A stretch of 47,069 bases of DNA. Origin: CAZZEX01 sp964653285 (GTDB lineage: Bacteria > Chloroflexota > Anaerolineae > B4-G1). Positions 7,161-15,835 of the stretch are shown here, piece after piece (the stretch's first letter is position 1; every line of letters begins with the position of its first letter). A program made the position numbers and the translations under genes. The stretch is taken from the NCBI GenBank assembly GCA_964653285.1, contig CAZZEX010000032.1, positions 1 through 47,069 on the forward strand, written 5' to 3'. The notes under the pieces were generated by a model, which saw nothing but the letters and a program-made list of their open reading frames with translations, was not told the origin of the DNA and did not search any database.

Positions 7161-8343
7161 GCTGGCGGCTTCCTTTCCCTACCTGCTTTCCCTGTTTTCC
7201 CCGTTTTTTAACATGCCCGCCCCGTGAAATACTCAGCAACAGTCCAACCCCGACCAGCGAACCCATCATCGCAGAGCCACCGAAACTGATAAAGGGCAGC
7301 GCAACCCCGGTGAAGGGGATCAATCCCGTCATCACCGCCATGTTGACCAACGCTTGGAAAGTCAGCCAACAGGTAATGCCACACGCCAGTAAAGCAGCGA
7401 AGGCGTCGGGGGCTTCCAGCGCGATCTTGAAGCCACGATAGGCCAGGAGAAGAAACAGACCTATCACCATCAGACAGCCCACAAAGCCCAACTCCTCACC
7501 CAGCACAGCAAAGATGCTATCTGTGTGCGCAGCCGGCAAGTAGCCCAATTTCTGCTGTCCCTGCCCCAACCCCACGCCGAACAGCCCACCGCTGCCCAAA
7601 GCGATCAATGCCTGCCGTATGTGATATCCGACGAGCGTTGGATCGTGCCAGACCAGCAAGTACTCATCAATGCGCTGTCTGGCATGGGGCAGTTGATTGA
7701 TCAGCACAAGAAACGTGATGCCGCCAACAATGCCACCAATAGCCAGTTGGAAGATATCGGCGCCGGCGAAGAAGAACATCGCCAGCGCGATCAGCACGAT
7801 CAACACCGCCGTGCTCACGTCCGGCTGCATCACGATTAAGCCGGCCACCACGCCGATCAGTACAGCGAATGGGATCAACCCATAGGTCACATCGCGGATC
7901 TGTTCACCCTTAGAAGCCAACCAGGCCGCAACGTAGATCACCAGCGCCAGTTTCGCCAGTTCACCAGGCTGAATCGAACCATTGAAAAACGACCGTCGCG
8001 CACCGAAGCGATCATCCCCCACAAAGGGCACCAGAACCAGCAGCAGTAGCGCCCCCCCCATTACCAGCACCGCCAACTGCCGCCACCAGTCGTAAGGCAC
8101 AGCGGCAACCACTACCAGCACGACCACACCCAGGCCAACCCAGAGGAACTGCCGTGACGCGATGCGAAAGGAACTCTGGTACACCTGGTACGACCAGTCG
8201 AAGGTCGCACTGTAGACCATCATCAACCCGATGATGACCAACCCGGCTACCGTCAGCGCCAGCACGTAGTCGGGGCTGGATTTTCCTCGCCCAGACCGCG
8301 TGCCCGGTTGCGCCTTCTGCTGTGCTCTCGTCCCTGCTGCCAC
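7081..8343 (-). CDS. ftsW: SEDS glycosyltransferase FtsW
   Basis: Membrane peptidoglycan polymerase working with the class B PBP at the septum. The 420 residues contain about ten membrane helices and the SEDS signatures FFNGSIQPGELAKLALV, VMQPDVSTAVLI, GLGQGQQKLGYLPAAHTDSIF and LPFISFGGSAM. Start is GTG at 8343, preceded by GGAGAGGGGAG. A long basic, low-complexity tail follows the last helix (after SISRGG) and overlaps the first 26 codons of murG, so the end may have been extended after loss of the original stop. Confidence 0.96.
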   Translation of the reverse strand: MAAGTRAQQKAQPGTRSGRGKSSPDYVLALTVAGLVIIGLMMVYSATFDWSYQVYQSSFRIASRQFLWVGLGVVVLVVVAAVPYDWWRQLAVLVMGGALLLLVLVPFVGDDRFGARRSFFNGSIQPGELAKLALVIYVAAWLASKGEQIRDVTYGLIPFAVLIGVVAGLIVMQPDVSTAVLIVLIALAMFFFAGADIFQLAIGGIVGGITFLVLINQLPHARQRIDEYLLVWHDPTLVGYHIRQALIALGSGGLFGVGLGQGQQKLGYLPAAHTDSIFAVLGEELGFVGCLMVIGLFLLLAYRGFKIALEAPDAFAALLACGITCWLTFQALVNMAVMTGLIPFTGVALPFISFGGSAMMGSLVGVGLLLSISRGGHVKKRGKQGKQVGKGSRQRASLDRRWGNGGTRLPRSGRRTGTGR

Positions 8344-8414
8344 CGCTCCCCTCTCCTTTCCTTTCTGCCTCTCCTTCCTGCTTCCTACACCCGTACTCCC
8401 CTACAACTCGCGAT

Positions 8415-9902
8415 CTACAACCCCCGCACCAATTCCTTGAACCTATCTCCACGCTCAGCAAAATCGCGGAAAGCGTCGAAACTGGTGCCTCCAGGCGAAA
8501 GCAGCACCACATCACCGGGTCGGGTCAGCCGGGCAGCCGCATCCACTGCCTCCTCCAGCGTTCCCACCCGCGTGATCCCCTCCAACCCGCGAATTGCAAA
8601 TTGCGAATTACGAATGGAAGATGGGCTTCTAGGCTCCTCCCCCCCTCCCCCTCTCCCCCTCTCCTTGTCTCCTTGTCTCCCCCTCTCCTCCTCCACCACC
8701 TGCGCGATCATCGGCCCTGCTTCTCCGAACGTCACCAAATGCCGCACCCGCCGCACTGTCTCGTCGGCGAACTCAGCCCAGGGCAGTTTCTTATCGCGCC
8801 CGCCGGCAAGGAGCACGATCGGCTTCTCGAACGAGCGCAGCGCCGCCAGCGACCGCTCCGGGGCCGTGGCGATGGAATCGTCGTACCAACGCACGCCGTT
8901 AAGTTCGCGCACCAACTCGAGCCGATGTTCGACGCCGGGGAAGGTCGTAGCGACCTGCCGCATCCTCTCCACCGGCACGCCGGCCATCCCGGCCAGTACA
9001 CACGCCGCCAGCACGTTCAGCAAGTTATGGCGTCCCCGCAATCGCACCTCCGAGGTCTGGCAGATCTTGCGATCCACGCCCCCTAGCCGGAGCATCAACT
9101 CGCCATTCGTCCCCGCCTTCAAGAAAAACGCTCCTTCGTCCACCTCAGCCCCGCCGCTGAACCAGAGCAAGTGCGCCGCCGTCTCCAGCGCCAGCGACCG
9201 GGCATTGGCGTCGTCGTAGCCCAGGAGCGCAAAGTCTTCTGGCTTCTGATGAGCCACGATGTTGCGCTTGGCGGCAATATACGCTCCCATCGTCTTGTGC
9301 CGGTCCAGGTGATTAGGCGTGATATTGAGCACCGCCGCGACACGCGGGCTCACCGTCATTACCTCCAACTGAAAACTGGAGAGTTCCATCACCACCCAAT
9401 CGTCAGGCTTGATCCGGTCCAGGTCAGCGATGAGCGGGTTGCCGATGTTGCCCCCTACCCAGGTACGCCCCACCACCACCCCCCCCGAAGCGGGGGGGAG
9501 CAAGCCGGCCGCGCGGCACATCTCCCCCACCAGCGCCGTCGTCGTCGTCTTGCCGGCCGAGCCGGTGATACCGATGACCGGGGCCGGACAGTGCTCCAGG
9601 AACAGTTGCGCGTCATTGCTCAGCGGGATGGAGCGCTGTTGCGCCTCTACGACGATAGGGATATCTACCGGCACCCCTCCGCTCAGGCACAACAGATCGG
9701 CCCGGTCCAGCAAGCCGAGTGGATGCTTACCCAGCACGTAACGGATGGGCAGGCCCGCCAACTCCGCCAGATAGTCGGCCAATGCCGCTTCGTCCCGCAG
9801 GTCAGAGACCGTCACCTCGGCCCCGGCCTGCACCAAGAAGCGCGCCAACGCCGTTCCCTGCCGCGCCAGGCCGAGGATCACCACTCGCTTACCTGCCAGC
9901 AT
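8415..9902 (-). CDS. murD: UDP-N-acetylmuramoylalanine--D-glutamate ligase MurD
   Basis: Adds D-glutamate to UDP-MurNAc-L-Ala. Motifs: VVILGLARQGTALARFL, GSAGKTTTTALVGEMC, ELSSFQLE, NITPNHLDRH, GRHNLLNVLAA, WYDDSIATAPERSLAAL and LLAGGRDKKLPW. The ATG at 9902 is preferred to a TTG three codons upstream. The length, about 495 residues, exceeds the usual 440-460 because of two non-conserved insertions: LLPPASGGVVV after the P-loop helix (repeat 9479-9502) and some 36 residues of charged low-complexity sequence before LEGITRVGTLEEA (repeat 8588-8693). The catalytic motifs are intact, so the enzyme is probably active. Confidence 0.95.
   Translation of the reverse strand: MLAGKRVVILGLARQGTALARFLVQAGAEVTVSDLRDEAALADYLAELAGLPIRYVLGKHPLGLLDRADLLCLSGGVPVDIPIVVEAQQRSIPLSNDAQLFLEHCPAPVIGITGSAGKTTTTALVGEMCRAAGLLPPASGGVVVGRTWVGGNIGNPLIADLDRIKPDDWVVMELSSFQLEVMTVSPRVAAVLNITPNHLDRHKTMGAYIAAKRNIVAHQKPEDFALLGYDDANARSLALETAAHLLWFSGGAEVDEGAFFLKAGTNGELMLRLGGVDRKICQTSEVRLRGRHNLLNVLAACVLAGMAGVPVERMRQVATTFPGVEHRLELVRELNGVRWYDDSIATAPERSLAALRSFEKPIVLLAGGRDKKLPWAEFADETVRRVRHLVTFGEAGPMIAQVVEEERGRQGDKERGRGGGGEEPRSPSSIRNSQFAIRGLEGITRVGTLEEAVDAAARLTRPGDVVLLSPGGTSFDAFRDFAERGDRFKELVRGL
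8588..8693. repeat. Low-complexity insertion inside murD
   Basis: AATTGC-type units are followed by C/T-rich CTCCCCCTC and CTTGTCTCC units. It is in frame and encodes a Gly/Arg/Glu-rich loop ending in NSQFAIRG that no MurD needs. Confidence 0.65.
9479..9502. repeat. C-run GAAG G-run element inside murD
   Basis: A C run, GAAG, CGGGGGGGAGC: a short palindrome. On the coding strand it gives LLPPASGG. A close relative lies in murF at 11801-11832 and gives LLPPASGEPGG. Confidence 0.65.
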
Positions 9903-9931
9903 ATTTCCCAATTTACCAACTCACTTGCGAC

Positions 9932-10177
9932 TTACGACCTGTCCTCGGCCACCCCCAACCAAAAGTGACCCGGCAGGACCGAGCGGCCGGGACGGATCTC
10001 CACCCCACCGGTCCTCTTGGCCGGGTGTTTCCCGTTCCCGTTGAAGACGCTGGGATGGACGAAGCACAGGTTGGGTGGCTGCCCGTACTTACGTTCATAA
10101 TGCGTCGCCGCTCGTAGCACCTTCTCCTCCAACTGCCGCCGTGGGTCATCGTCAAACCACAGTAATCCGACTTTCAT
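9932..10177 (-). CDS. Small conserved-type protein of unknown function in dcw operon
   Basis: An 81-residue soluble protein beginning MKVGLLWFDDDPRR with an AGGGAGGTG ribosome site, a helix (LEEKVLRAATHYERKYG), then PPNLCFVHPSVF and a strand-rich end with GHFWLGVAEDRS. It has the look of a small alpha/beta protein; I do not recognise a functional family, although similar small genes occur in Chloroflexota as far as I recall. It lies between mraY and murD. Its stop is in a spacer whose AAGTCGCAAGTGAGTTGG sequence looks repeat-derived. Confidence 0.75.
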   Translation of the reverse strand: MKVGLLWFDDDPRRQLEEKVLRAATHYERKYGQPPNLCFVHPSVFNGNGKHPAKRTGGVEIRPGRSVLPGHFWLGVAEDRS

Positions 10178-10202
10178 TGTCCACCTCCCTGTTCTCTTCC
10201 AG

Positions 10203-10233
10203 GAAACCAGCCTTTTGGGAAAAACCCGGTTTC
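10203..10233. repeat. GAAACC...GGTTTC palindrome downstream of mraY
   Basis: GAAACCAGCCTTTTGGGAAAAACCCGGTTTC is bounded by the same six-base ends as the insertion in murG (7021-7076) and forms an imperfect hairpin in the mraY to small-gene spacer. Confidence 0.65.
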
Positions 10234-10238
10234 TCCTT

Positions 10239-11243
10239 TCACCACAGCGCCAGCGCCACGCCGGCCATTACCGCTAGCAGCTCCACCAGCCAGAAACGCT
10301 GCACCACCTGCGTCTCTGACCAGCCCAGCAACTCGAAGTGATGGTGCAGCGGGCTCATTTTGAACAACCGCCGCCCCTGGCCAAACCGGCGCTTGGTGTA
10401 CTTAAAATAGAGCACCTGCAAAATAACTGAGAGCGTCTCAGCCACCGGGACCAGCGCCACCACCGGCAGCAGTAACCATTGGCCGGTCATCAGCGCCACC
10501 GTCCCCAACGTCGCCCCCAACGCCAGACTGCCCGTGTCACCCATAAACATCTGTGCTGGGTGGGCGTTATACCACAGGAAAGCAAAGCACGCCCCCACCA
10601 CCGTGAAACAGAAATGCACCAGGTAATCCTGCTCCTGTAACAGAGCGATCACGCCGTAGCCGACGAAAGCGCTGGCGACGATGATCCCCGCCAGTCCATC
10701 CAGCCCGTCGGTCAGATTGACTGCGTTAGCCGAGCCCAAAATCACAAACGCCGCGATGGGCACCCACGCCCAGCCCAGGTCAACCGCTTGCCGCACCCCT
10801 GGCACGCCCACCTGACCTGCAAACTGCATGCGCATCACCAGCATGGCCGCTGCGACCCCCAGCGTCAGCAACACTTCCCACACAATCTTCCGCCGTGCCG
10901 GGTACCCCTCACCACGCCGCATCCCCCGCACCCCAGCAATGTCGTCTAGAGCGCCGATGAGCGCGTAGGCCAACATCACCCCCAGCGGCACCAGGATCGA
11001 GCGCCCGATCACCGTCCGCCCCAACAGGTTGTAAATGTTGAGTGCCACTGTGATAAGCAGCACCGGCACGACGACCATCAGCCCACCCATCGTTGGCGTC
11101 CCCAGTTTGCTGCGGTGTCCACGAGGGCCGTCAATGCGGATACGCTTGCCGATGTGGTAGTGGCGCAGGATGTGAATGAGAAGCGGACCCCAACCTACCG
11201 CCAGGAGGAACGAGATACTCGCCAGGATGAGCGCAAAGTCCAT
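10239..11243 (-). CDS. mraY: Phospho-MurNAc-pentapeptide transferase MraY
   Basis: Integral membrane enzyme making lipid I from UDP-MurNAc-pentapeptide and undecaprenyl phosphate. About 334 residues with ten membrane helices and all family motifs: LGTPTMGG, ALIGALDD, NAVNLTDGLDGLAG, MFMGDTGSLALG and the histidine loop MSPLHHHFELLGW. An ATG at 11243 overlaps the murF stop (TGATG), with GGGAGGG just upstream; a GTG one codon earlier is possible. Translation is probably coupled to murF. Confidence 0.98.
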   Translation of the reverse strand: MDFALILASISFLLAVGWGPLLIHILRHYHIGKRIRIDGPRGHRSKLGTPTMGGLMVVVPVLLITVALNIYNLLGRTVIGRSILVPLGVMLAYALIGALDDIAGVRGMRRGEGYPARRKIVWEVLLTLGVAAAMLVMRMQFAGQVGVPGVRQAVDLGWAWVPIAAFVILGSANAVNLTDGLDGLAGIIVASAFVGYGVIALLQEQDYLVHFCFTVVGACFAFLWYNAHPAQMFMGDTGSLALGATLGTVALMTGQWLLLPVVALVPVAETLSVILQVLYFKYTKRRFGQGRRLFKMSPLHHHFELLGWSETQVVQRFWLVELLAVMAGVALALW

Positions 11244-12703
11244 CACGCCCTCCCCAGCGCGTTGACAATCTCTTCCATCTGCATCGCCCGCGAGCCCTTG
11301 ATCAGAATCACGTCGTTACCCGTCACCATCCCCTCCAGCAGAGCGACCGCTTCGGCATTCTCCTCGACGATATGCACCCTGTCGGCGGGCATGCCCCAGC
11401 GCAGCGCCGTCTCGCCGATGACCCGCCCCCGTGGTCCAACCGTGATGAGCACGTCGGCCACCTCCAGCGCCCGCATCCCCACTTTCTCGTGCCCCTCCCG
11501 CTCGTAGTCGCCCAGTTCCAGCATGTCGCCCAGGACGGCCATCTTGCGTCCATCCAGTTCATCCAGCAGGTTGAGCGCAGCGAACGTCGAGGCCGGGCTG
11601 GCGTTATACGTGTCGTCCAGGATGATCGCACCCTCTGGCCCCGGCACCGCCACCAGACGCAGTTGCGCTGACGGCCCCCGTAACCCCTCGATGATCTCCT
11701 GCCAGGTCAGCCCCTCGACCAGTCCTACCGCCGCCGCCCGCAGCGCGGTGTGGACGGAGTGCCGCCCCAGAAGCGGAATCTTCACGTGCAGCGTCTCAAC
11801 CCCCCCCGGCTCCCCCGACGCGGGGGGGAGCAGACGGCAATGGAGCTGGAAGCGAATACCCTCCAGCCCCAACCCTTCAATGCGGTCGGCCCACAGGTCC
11901 GCTTCAGGCGAGAGGCCATAGTAGAACACGCGGGCCTGGGTTGCCTGCGCCATCCCCCGCACGCGCTCGTCGTCGTAGTTAAGGATCGCCACCCCTTCAG
12001 GGGCCGGAGGCAGCGCTTCGACCAGTTCCGTCTTGGCCTTCACAATGCGCTCAAGCGTTTTGGCGCGCTCCAGGTGCACCGGCCCGATGATGGTCACGAC
12101 GCCGACGTGAGGCCGGGCGATGCGGGCCAGATCAGCGATCTCGCCCACGTCGTACATCCCCATCTCCAGCACGGCGCACTCGTGCTCGTCCGTCAGGTGC
12201 ATCAGCGCTAGCGGCAGGCCAATCTCGTTGTTGTAACTGGCCTCGCTCTTGAGCGTGACGTAACGGCGCGCCAGCACTGCTGCCGTTAGTTCCTTCGTCG
12301 TCGTCTTCCCCACACTCCCTGTGATACCGATAACGCGCAATTCGTGCTGTCGTCGCCAGAAGGCCGCCACCTGCTGGAGCGCCTGGAGGCTATCGGCCGT
12401 CTTGAGCACCAACGGCAGCGCCAAGACGCCAGGCTGCGTCCGATCCGGGTCCGTCAGATCCAGCGTCAGCGCTTCGGCCTCCACATCCCGCTCGACGATC
12501 GCGGCCACCGCGCCCCGTGAGAAGGCGTCAGCGACGTAATCGTGGCCGTCCGCGTGCTCGCCCTTAAGCGCGACGAACAACGCGCCAGGCTCGGCCCGCC
12601 GTGAGTCAACCACCGTCCTCGAGACCGGTTGTCTCAGAATCCCCGGCCGGCTTCCCGTCAATCCCTCAATCACATCCGCCAGCGTCAACATCCCCACGTT
12701 CAC
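11243..12703 (-). CDS. murF: UDP-MurNAc-tripeptide--D-Ala-D-Ala ligase MurF
   Basis: Adds the D-Ala-D-Ala dipeptide that Ddl makes. The 486 residues show GALFVALKGEHADGHDY, the P-loop GITGSVGKTTTKEL, LKSEASYNNEIGLPLAL, EMGMYDVGEIADLA, HSVHTALRAAAVG and DDTYNASPAS, which separate MurF from MurE. GTG at 12703 overlaps the PBP stop by four bases; an ATG four codons in is an alternative. The insertion LLPPASGEPGGVE in the middle domain comes from a C-run/G-run repeat at 11801-11832. There is no murE in the cluster. Confidence 0.96.
   Translation of the reverse strand: MNVGMLTLADVIEGLTGSRPGILRQPVSRTVVDSRRAEPGALFVALKGEHADGHDYVADAFSRGAVAAIVERDVEAEALTLDLTDPDRTQPGVLALPLVLKTADSLQALQQVAAFWRRQHELRVIGITGSVGKTTTKELTAAVLARRYVTLKSEASYNNEIGLPLALMHLTDEHECAVLEMGMYDVGEIADLARIARPHVGVVTIIGPVHLERAKTLERIVKAKTELVEALPPAPEGVAILNYDDERVRGMAQATQARVFYYGLSPEADLWADRIEGLGLEGIRFQLHCRLLPPASGEPGGVETLHVKIPLLGRHSVHTALRAAAVGLVEGLTWQEIIEGLRGPSAQLRLVAVPGPEGAIILDDTYNASPASTFAALNLLDELDGRKMAVLGDMLELGDYEREGHEKVGMRALEVADVLITVGPRGRVIGETALRWGMPADRVHIVEENAEAVALLEGMVTGNDVILIKGSRAMQMEEIVNALGRA
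11801..11832. repeat. C-run/G-run element inside murF
   Basis: A run of C, GGCTCCCCCGACG, then CGGGGGGGAGCAG. It is palindromic and closely related to the murD element at 9479-9502. The frame is kept. Confidence 0.65.
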
Positions 12704-14430
12704 CTTACTGCCTCCGCTACCCGCGTACCATCAGGCGGAACGCCCAGAACCAGAAACAGCCGGGCGGCCAGTCGCTGGAACGCCCGCGCTGCCGTCTCGG
12801 CACCCCAGGGCGAGGTCTTTGGCCGATCCAACTTGACCAGGATGATGAGTTGCGCAGAAGAAGGTGAACGAGGCACCGGCCCAAATCCAACAAAGGAGGC
12901 AATCGTCCCCTCCTTGTCGTACCCCCCAGGGATGGGAATCTGCGCTGTGCTCGTCTTGCCCGCTATTCGGTAGCCCTCCACCTTGGCCTGGGGCACTTCT
13001 TCCTCCACTACCCGCACCATCATCTCCGTCAACGTACGCGCCGCCTGTGGGGAAATCACCCGCGCTTCGACCACGGGACGGAAGGTGGAGACCATGCCAT
13101 CGGGAGCGATGCGCTGGTACACGACATGAGGGCGCAGCCGGGCCCCGTCGTTGGCCACCGTCGCCACCGCGACGATCATCTGGAGCGGCGTCACCGCCAG
13201 CCCCTGTCCGAAAGCGTTCGTCCCCAGGTTAGAGTCGTGCCATCGCTCGTAATCTTCCGGCAGCCACAACTGACCGGATACCTCGCCCGCCAGGTCAACT
13301 CCCGTCGGTCGCCCGATGCCGAACGCCTGCACGTAACGGTAGAACATATCAGGCCCCATCTGCGTGCTCAACCACACCGCCCCCACGTTGAGCGACTTGA
13401 TCAGGATATCGGCTACCCCCTGCTCACCATACGCTTGGCGGGAGGCATTCGTCACCACCAGGCCCCCCACCTCAATCCAGCCCTGGTCGTAGTAGGTCGT
13501 TTCTGGCGTCACCAGCCCCGCGTCGAGCGCGGCAGCCACCGTCAGGATCTTGAATACGGAGCCTGGCTCATACTGTTGGCTCACCGCCGGATCCTCAAAC
13601 GGGGTCGAGTTCTGGTTGAAGAAATCAATGTATCTCCCCGGATCGTAACTGGGCAGGCTGGCCAGCGCCAAGATCTCGAAGGTGCGAGTATCCATCACAA
13701 TGATCGTGCCCCCCTCAGCCTGATACTCCTGCACCGAGCGTGCCAGTTCCTCTTCGACCAATTCTTGCACAGTCCGGTCTAGCGTCAGCACCAACTCAGT
13801 CCCGGGTTGAGGCAGCACAACAGGAGCCACAGTCCAAGGAATCTGTTCACTGGCCGGGTCTACTGGCCCCTCCCACTTCATCCGCTCTGGCTGCAGCAGC
13901 GTATCGTAGAATCCCTCAACACCATAGAAGCCCACGCCGTCGGCGTTGCAAAAGCCGAGTAAGTGCGACGCCAGAGCGCCCTCAGGATACTCTCGCGTCC
14001 ATAGGGACCGAACGGTAATACCCGGAAGCCCCAGGGCTGCTACCTGCTCCCCCACCCTCTTCGACACCGGAGAGGCGACCCGGACCCACACGTCCTCGCC
14101 TTCCAGCGACTGCTCAATGTGAGCAACTGACACCTGCAGCAGCGATCCCAGCGCCGCAGCCGCAGCCTCTGTATCCACCACGTAGGTCGTATCCGCCTCA
14201 ATGGAATACATCACCGCATTTCCTGCCAGCAAATGACCGTTCCGGCCGCGGATTACGCCTCGTGGAGGCTCGGCCACCGCGATAGGCCGCACACGCTGGT
14301 CCTTGGCCCACTCCTCGTAGAAGCGGTGATCCACAATCTGCACCTGCACCAACTGAGCCACAATCACGAGCACGAGGCCAATCAACAGTGTGCTCACTAG
14401 CCGCAGGCGACGCCGTGGCCCTTCCGCCAT
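12700..14430 (-). CDS. ftsI: Class B penicillin-binding protein (FtsI/PBP2-type transpeptidase)
   Basis: Septal transpeptidase partner of FtsW. The 576 residues have an N-terminal membrane anchor at about 10-30, a dimerisation domain with EPPRGVIRGRNGHLLA, and a transpeptidase domain with the active-site SVFK at about residue 290 (in YEPGSVFKILTVAAAL), SLN at about 346 and KTS at about 491 (AGKTSTAQIP, in place of the usual KTG). There is no clear PASTA domain. The stop overlaps the murF start by four bases. Position after the FtsL-like gene supports the division role. Confidence 0.93.
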   Translation of the reverse strand: MAEGPRRRLRLVSTLLIGLVLVIVAQLVQVQIVDHRFYEEWAKDQRVRPIAVAEPPRGVIRGRNGHLLAGNAVMYSIEADTTYVVDTEAAAAALGSLLQVSVAHIEQSLEGEDVWVRVASPVSKRVGEQVAALGLPGITVRSLWTREYPEGALASHLLGFCNADGVGFYGVEGFYDTLLQPERMKWEGPVDPASEQIPWTVAPVVLPQPGTELVLTLDRTVQELVEEELARSVQEYQAEGGTIIVMDTRTFEILALASLPSYDPGRYIDFFNQNSTPFEDPAVSQQYEPGSVFKILTVAAALDAGLVTPETTYYDQGWIEVGGLVVTNASRQAYGEQGVADILIKSLNVGAVWLSTQMGPDMFYRYVQAFGIGRPTGVDLAGEVSGQLWLPEDYERWHDSNLGTNAFGQGLAVTPLQMIVAVATVANDGARLRPHVVYQRIAPDGMVSTFRPVVEARVISPQAARTLTEMMVRVVEEEVPQAKVEGYRIAGKTSTAQIPIPGGYDKEGTIASFVGFGPVPRSPSSAQLIILVKLDRPKTSPWGAETAARAFQRLAARLFLVLGVPPDGTRVAEAVR

Positions 14431-14459
14431 CAGAACATCTCTCCGAAATTTCAGCAGTC

Positions 14460-14526
14460 GGCCGTTGACAGTTGGCAGTTAGTGGTCAGCGGGGAGCGGC
14501 TACCTGCTAACGGCCATCGGCTAAGG
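14460..14526. repeat. GGCTAACGGC-type degenerate repeats between ftsL and ftsI
   Basis: Units such as GTTGACAGTTGGCAGTTAG, GGTCAGCGG and GCTAACGGCCATCGGC. Similar units fill 15785-15834 and 29245-29375. Here the repeat supplies the last residues (ADGR) and the stop of the FtsL-like protein. Confidence 0.6.
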
Positions 14527-14836
14527 GGAGAAACTCCACCCGCTCAGCCGGTGTGAAGCCCAACCCAATCGCCCGCTCCCAAAGACGGGAGACAGAGCCT
14601 TCCCTGGCGATCTCCACCTCCAGTTGTTCGTTTTCTCTCTGAAACCGGAACAACTCCGCCCGCAACTGTTCAATGTAACGCCCCCGGGCTGCCGTCCGGC
14701 TAATCAGCATTAAGTAGAGAGCCGCCACCAGCGCCAGCACTACGACAGGCGCGAACAAGTAGAGAGCCGTGCGCGAGTTCATCTCAAACCGACCGCGCTT
14801 GATCCCGTGTGTCACCCACTGTATAAAATCGGACAT
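14507..14836 (-). CDS. FtsL-like septum protein
   Basis: A 109-residue bitopic protein: short cytoplasmic part, one membrane helix at about 24-45 (ALYLFAPVVVLALVAALYLM), then a coiled coil (IEQLRAELFRFQRENEQLEVEI) and a short tail (GFTPAERVEFLPL). This is the plan of FtsL/DivIC, which bridges FtsQ to FtsW-FtsI. The longer frame upstream is rejected: the ATG at 14836 has AGGAGC at the right distance and the family has no long N-terminus. It lies between rsmH and the PBP gene, where ftsL belongs. The call comes from topology and position, as FtsL sequences diverge strongly. Confidence 0.8.
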   Translation of the reverse strand: MSDFIQWVTHGIKRGRFEMNSRTALYLFAPVVVLALVAALYLMLISRTAARGRYIEQLRAELFRFQRENEQLEVEIAREGSVSRLWERAIGLGFTPAERVEFLPLADGR

Positions 14837-14856
14837 GGGCCGCTCCTTCCTGCTTC

Positions 14857-15780
14857 CTACCCTCTCCGCCCCGCTACCCTCAGCCGCGCCGAGCGGGACC
14901 GTGGATTGGCGGTGACCTCGTCCGCCGTTGGCCGAATAGGCTTGCGTGTGACCAACCGCAGCGTGGCTCGATGACCACACACGCAAACCGGCGTCCCCGG
15001 CGGGCAGATACAATCGCGACTCTCCCGGCGCAGAAAATGCTTCACCAGCCGGTCCTCCAGCGAGTGAAAACTGATCACCGCCAGCCGGCCGCCAGAGGCC
15101 AGTATTTCCACGGCCTGGGGCAGCGCTTCCTCCAACGCGGCCAGTTCATCGTTGACGGCGATGCGCAGCGCCTGGAACGTGCGCGTGGCCGGATGGATGC
15201 GCCCGCGTCGCCCCACTACCCGCTCGACGATGGCGGCCAGATCCTTCGTCGTGTGAAACGGACGGGTAGCAAGAATCGCCTCCGCGATGCGGCGTGCCTG
15301 CCTCTCTTCACCGTATCGGTATAACAGCGTCGTCAGTTCTTCTAGCGAGAGATGGTTAACCAGCGCAGCCGCAGTGGGACCACCCGCTGTCGGATCGAAA
15401 CGCATGTCGAGCGGCCCTTCTGTCATAAAAGCGAAGCCACGGGTGGAGTCGGCCAACTGGAGTGAGGAGAGCCCTAAGTCGAACAGGACGCCGTCCGCGG
15501 GGACGAAATGACAGGCACGCGCGATCTCTGCCAGGCGGACGAAGGAACTGTGCACGAGCACAACCTGCCCAGCGTAGGAGGCCAACCGGGCATGGGCCAC
15601 CTCCACTGCTGCTGGATCCCGATCCAGGCCCAGGAGACGCCCATCAGGGGACGAGGCCGCCAGTACCCCGGCCGCGTGTCCACCCCCTCCCACCGTCGCA
15701 TCTATGTATCGGCCACCCGGCCTGACCTGCAGGCCATCAAGCACCGCTTGGAAAAGAACAGGGATGTGGATATCTCCCAT
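14857..15780 (-). CDS. rsmH: 16S rRNA (cytosine-1402-N4)-methyltransferase RsmH
   Basis: S-adenosylmethionine enzyme that modifies C1402 in the ribosomal P site. The 307 residues start MGDIHIPVLFQAVLDGL and show DATVGGGGHAAGVL (SAM site), LLGLDRDPAAVEVA, FDLGLSSLQLADSTRGFAF, DMRFDPTAGGPTAAALVN, RTFQALRIAVNDEL, SFHSLEDRLVKHF and a zinc-finger-like CICPPGTPVCVCG near the end. The motif HIPVLF is the family start, so the ATG at 15780 is taken. No clear ribosome site is visible, because the 5' spacer is filled with repeats. Conserved second gene of the dcw operon. Confidence 0.97.
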   Translation of the reverse strand: MGDIHIPVLFQAVLDGLQVRPGGRYIDATVGGGGHAAGVLAASSPDGRLLGLDRDPAAVEVAHARLASYAGQVVLVHSSFVRLAEIARACHFVPADGVLFDLGLSSLQLADSTRGFAFMTEGPLDMRFDPTAGGPTAAALVNHLSLEELTTLLYRYGEERQARRIAEAILATRPFHTTKDLAAIVERVVGRRGRIHPATRTFQALRIAVNDELAALEEALPQAVEILASGGRLAVISFHSLEDRLVKHFLRRESRDCICPPGTPVCVCGHRATLRLVTRKPIRPTADEVTANPRSRSARLRVAGRRG

Positions 15781-15784
15781 AAGT

Positions 15785-15834
15785 CAGCCGTCAGCAATCA
15801 GCAGTCAGCGGCTATCAGTAACCGCTAACGGCTA
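15785..15834. repeat. CAGTCAGC/GGCTAACGG repeats between mraZ and rsmH
   Basis: Degenerate units AGCCGTCAGCAATCAGCAG, CAGTCAGCGGC and CCGCTAACGGCTAATC. They fill the whole spacer and probably displaced the normal rsmH ribosome site. Confidence 0.6.
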
Positions 15835-15835
15835 A

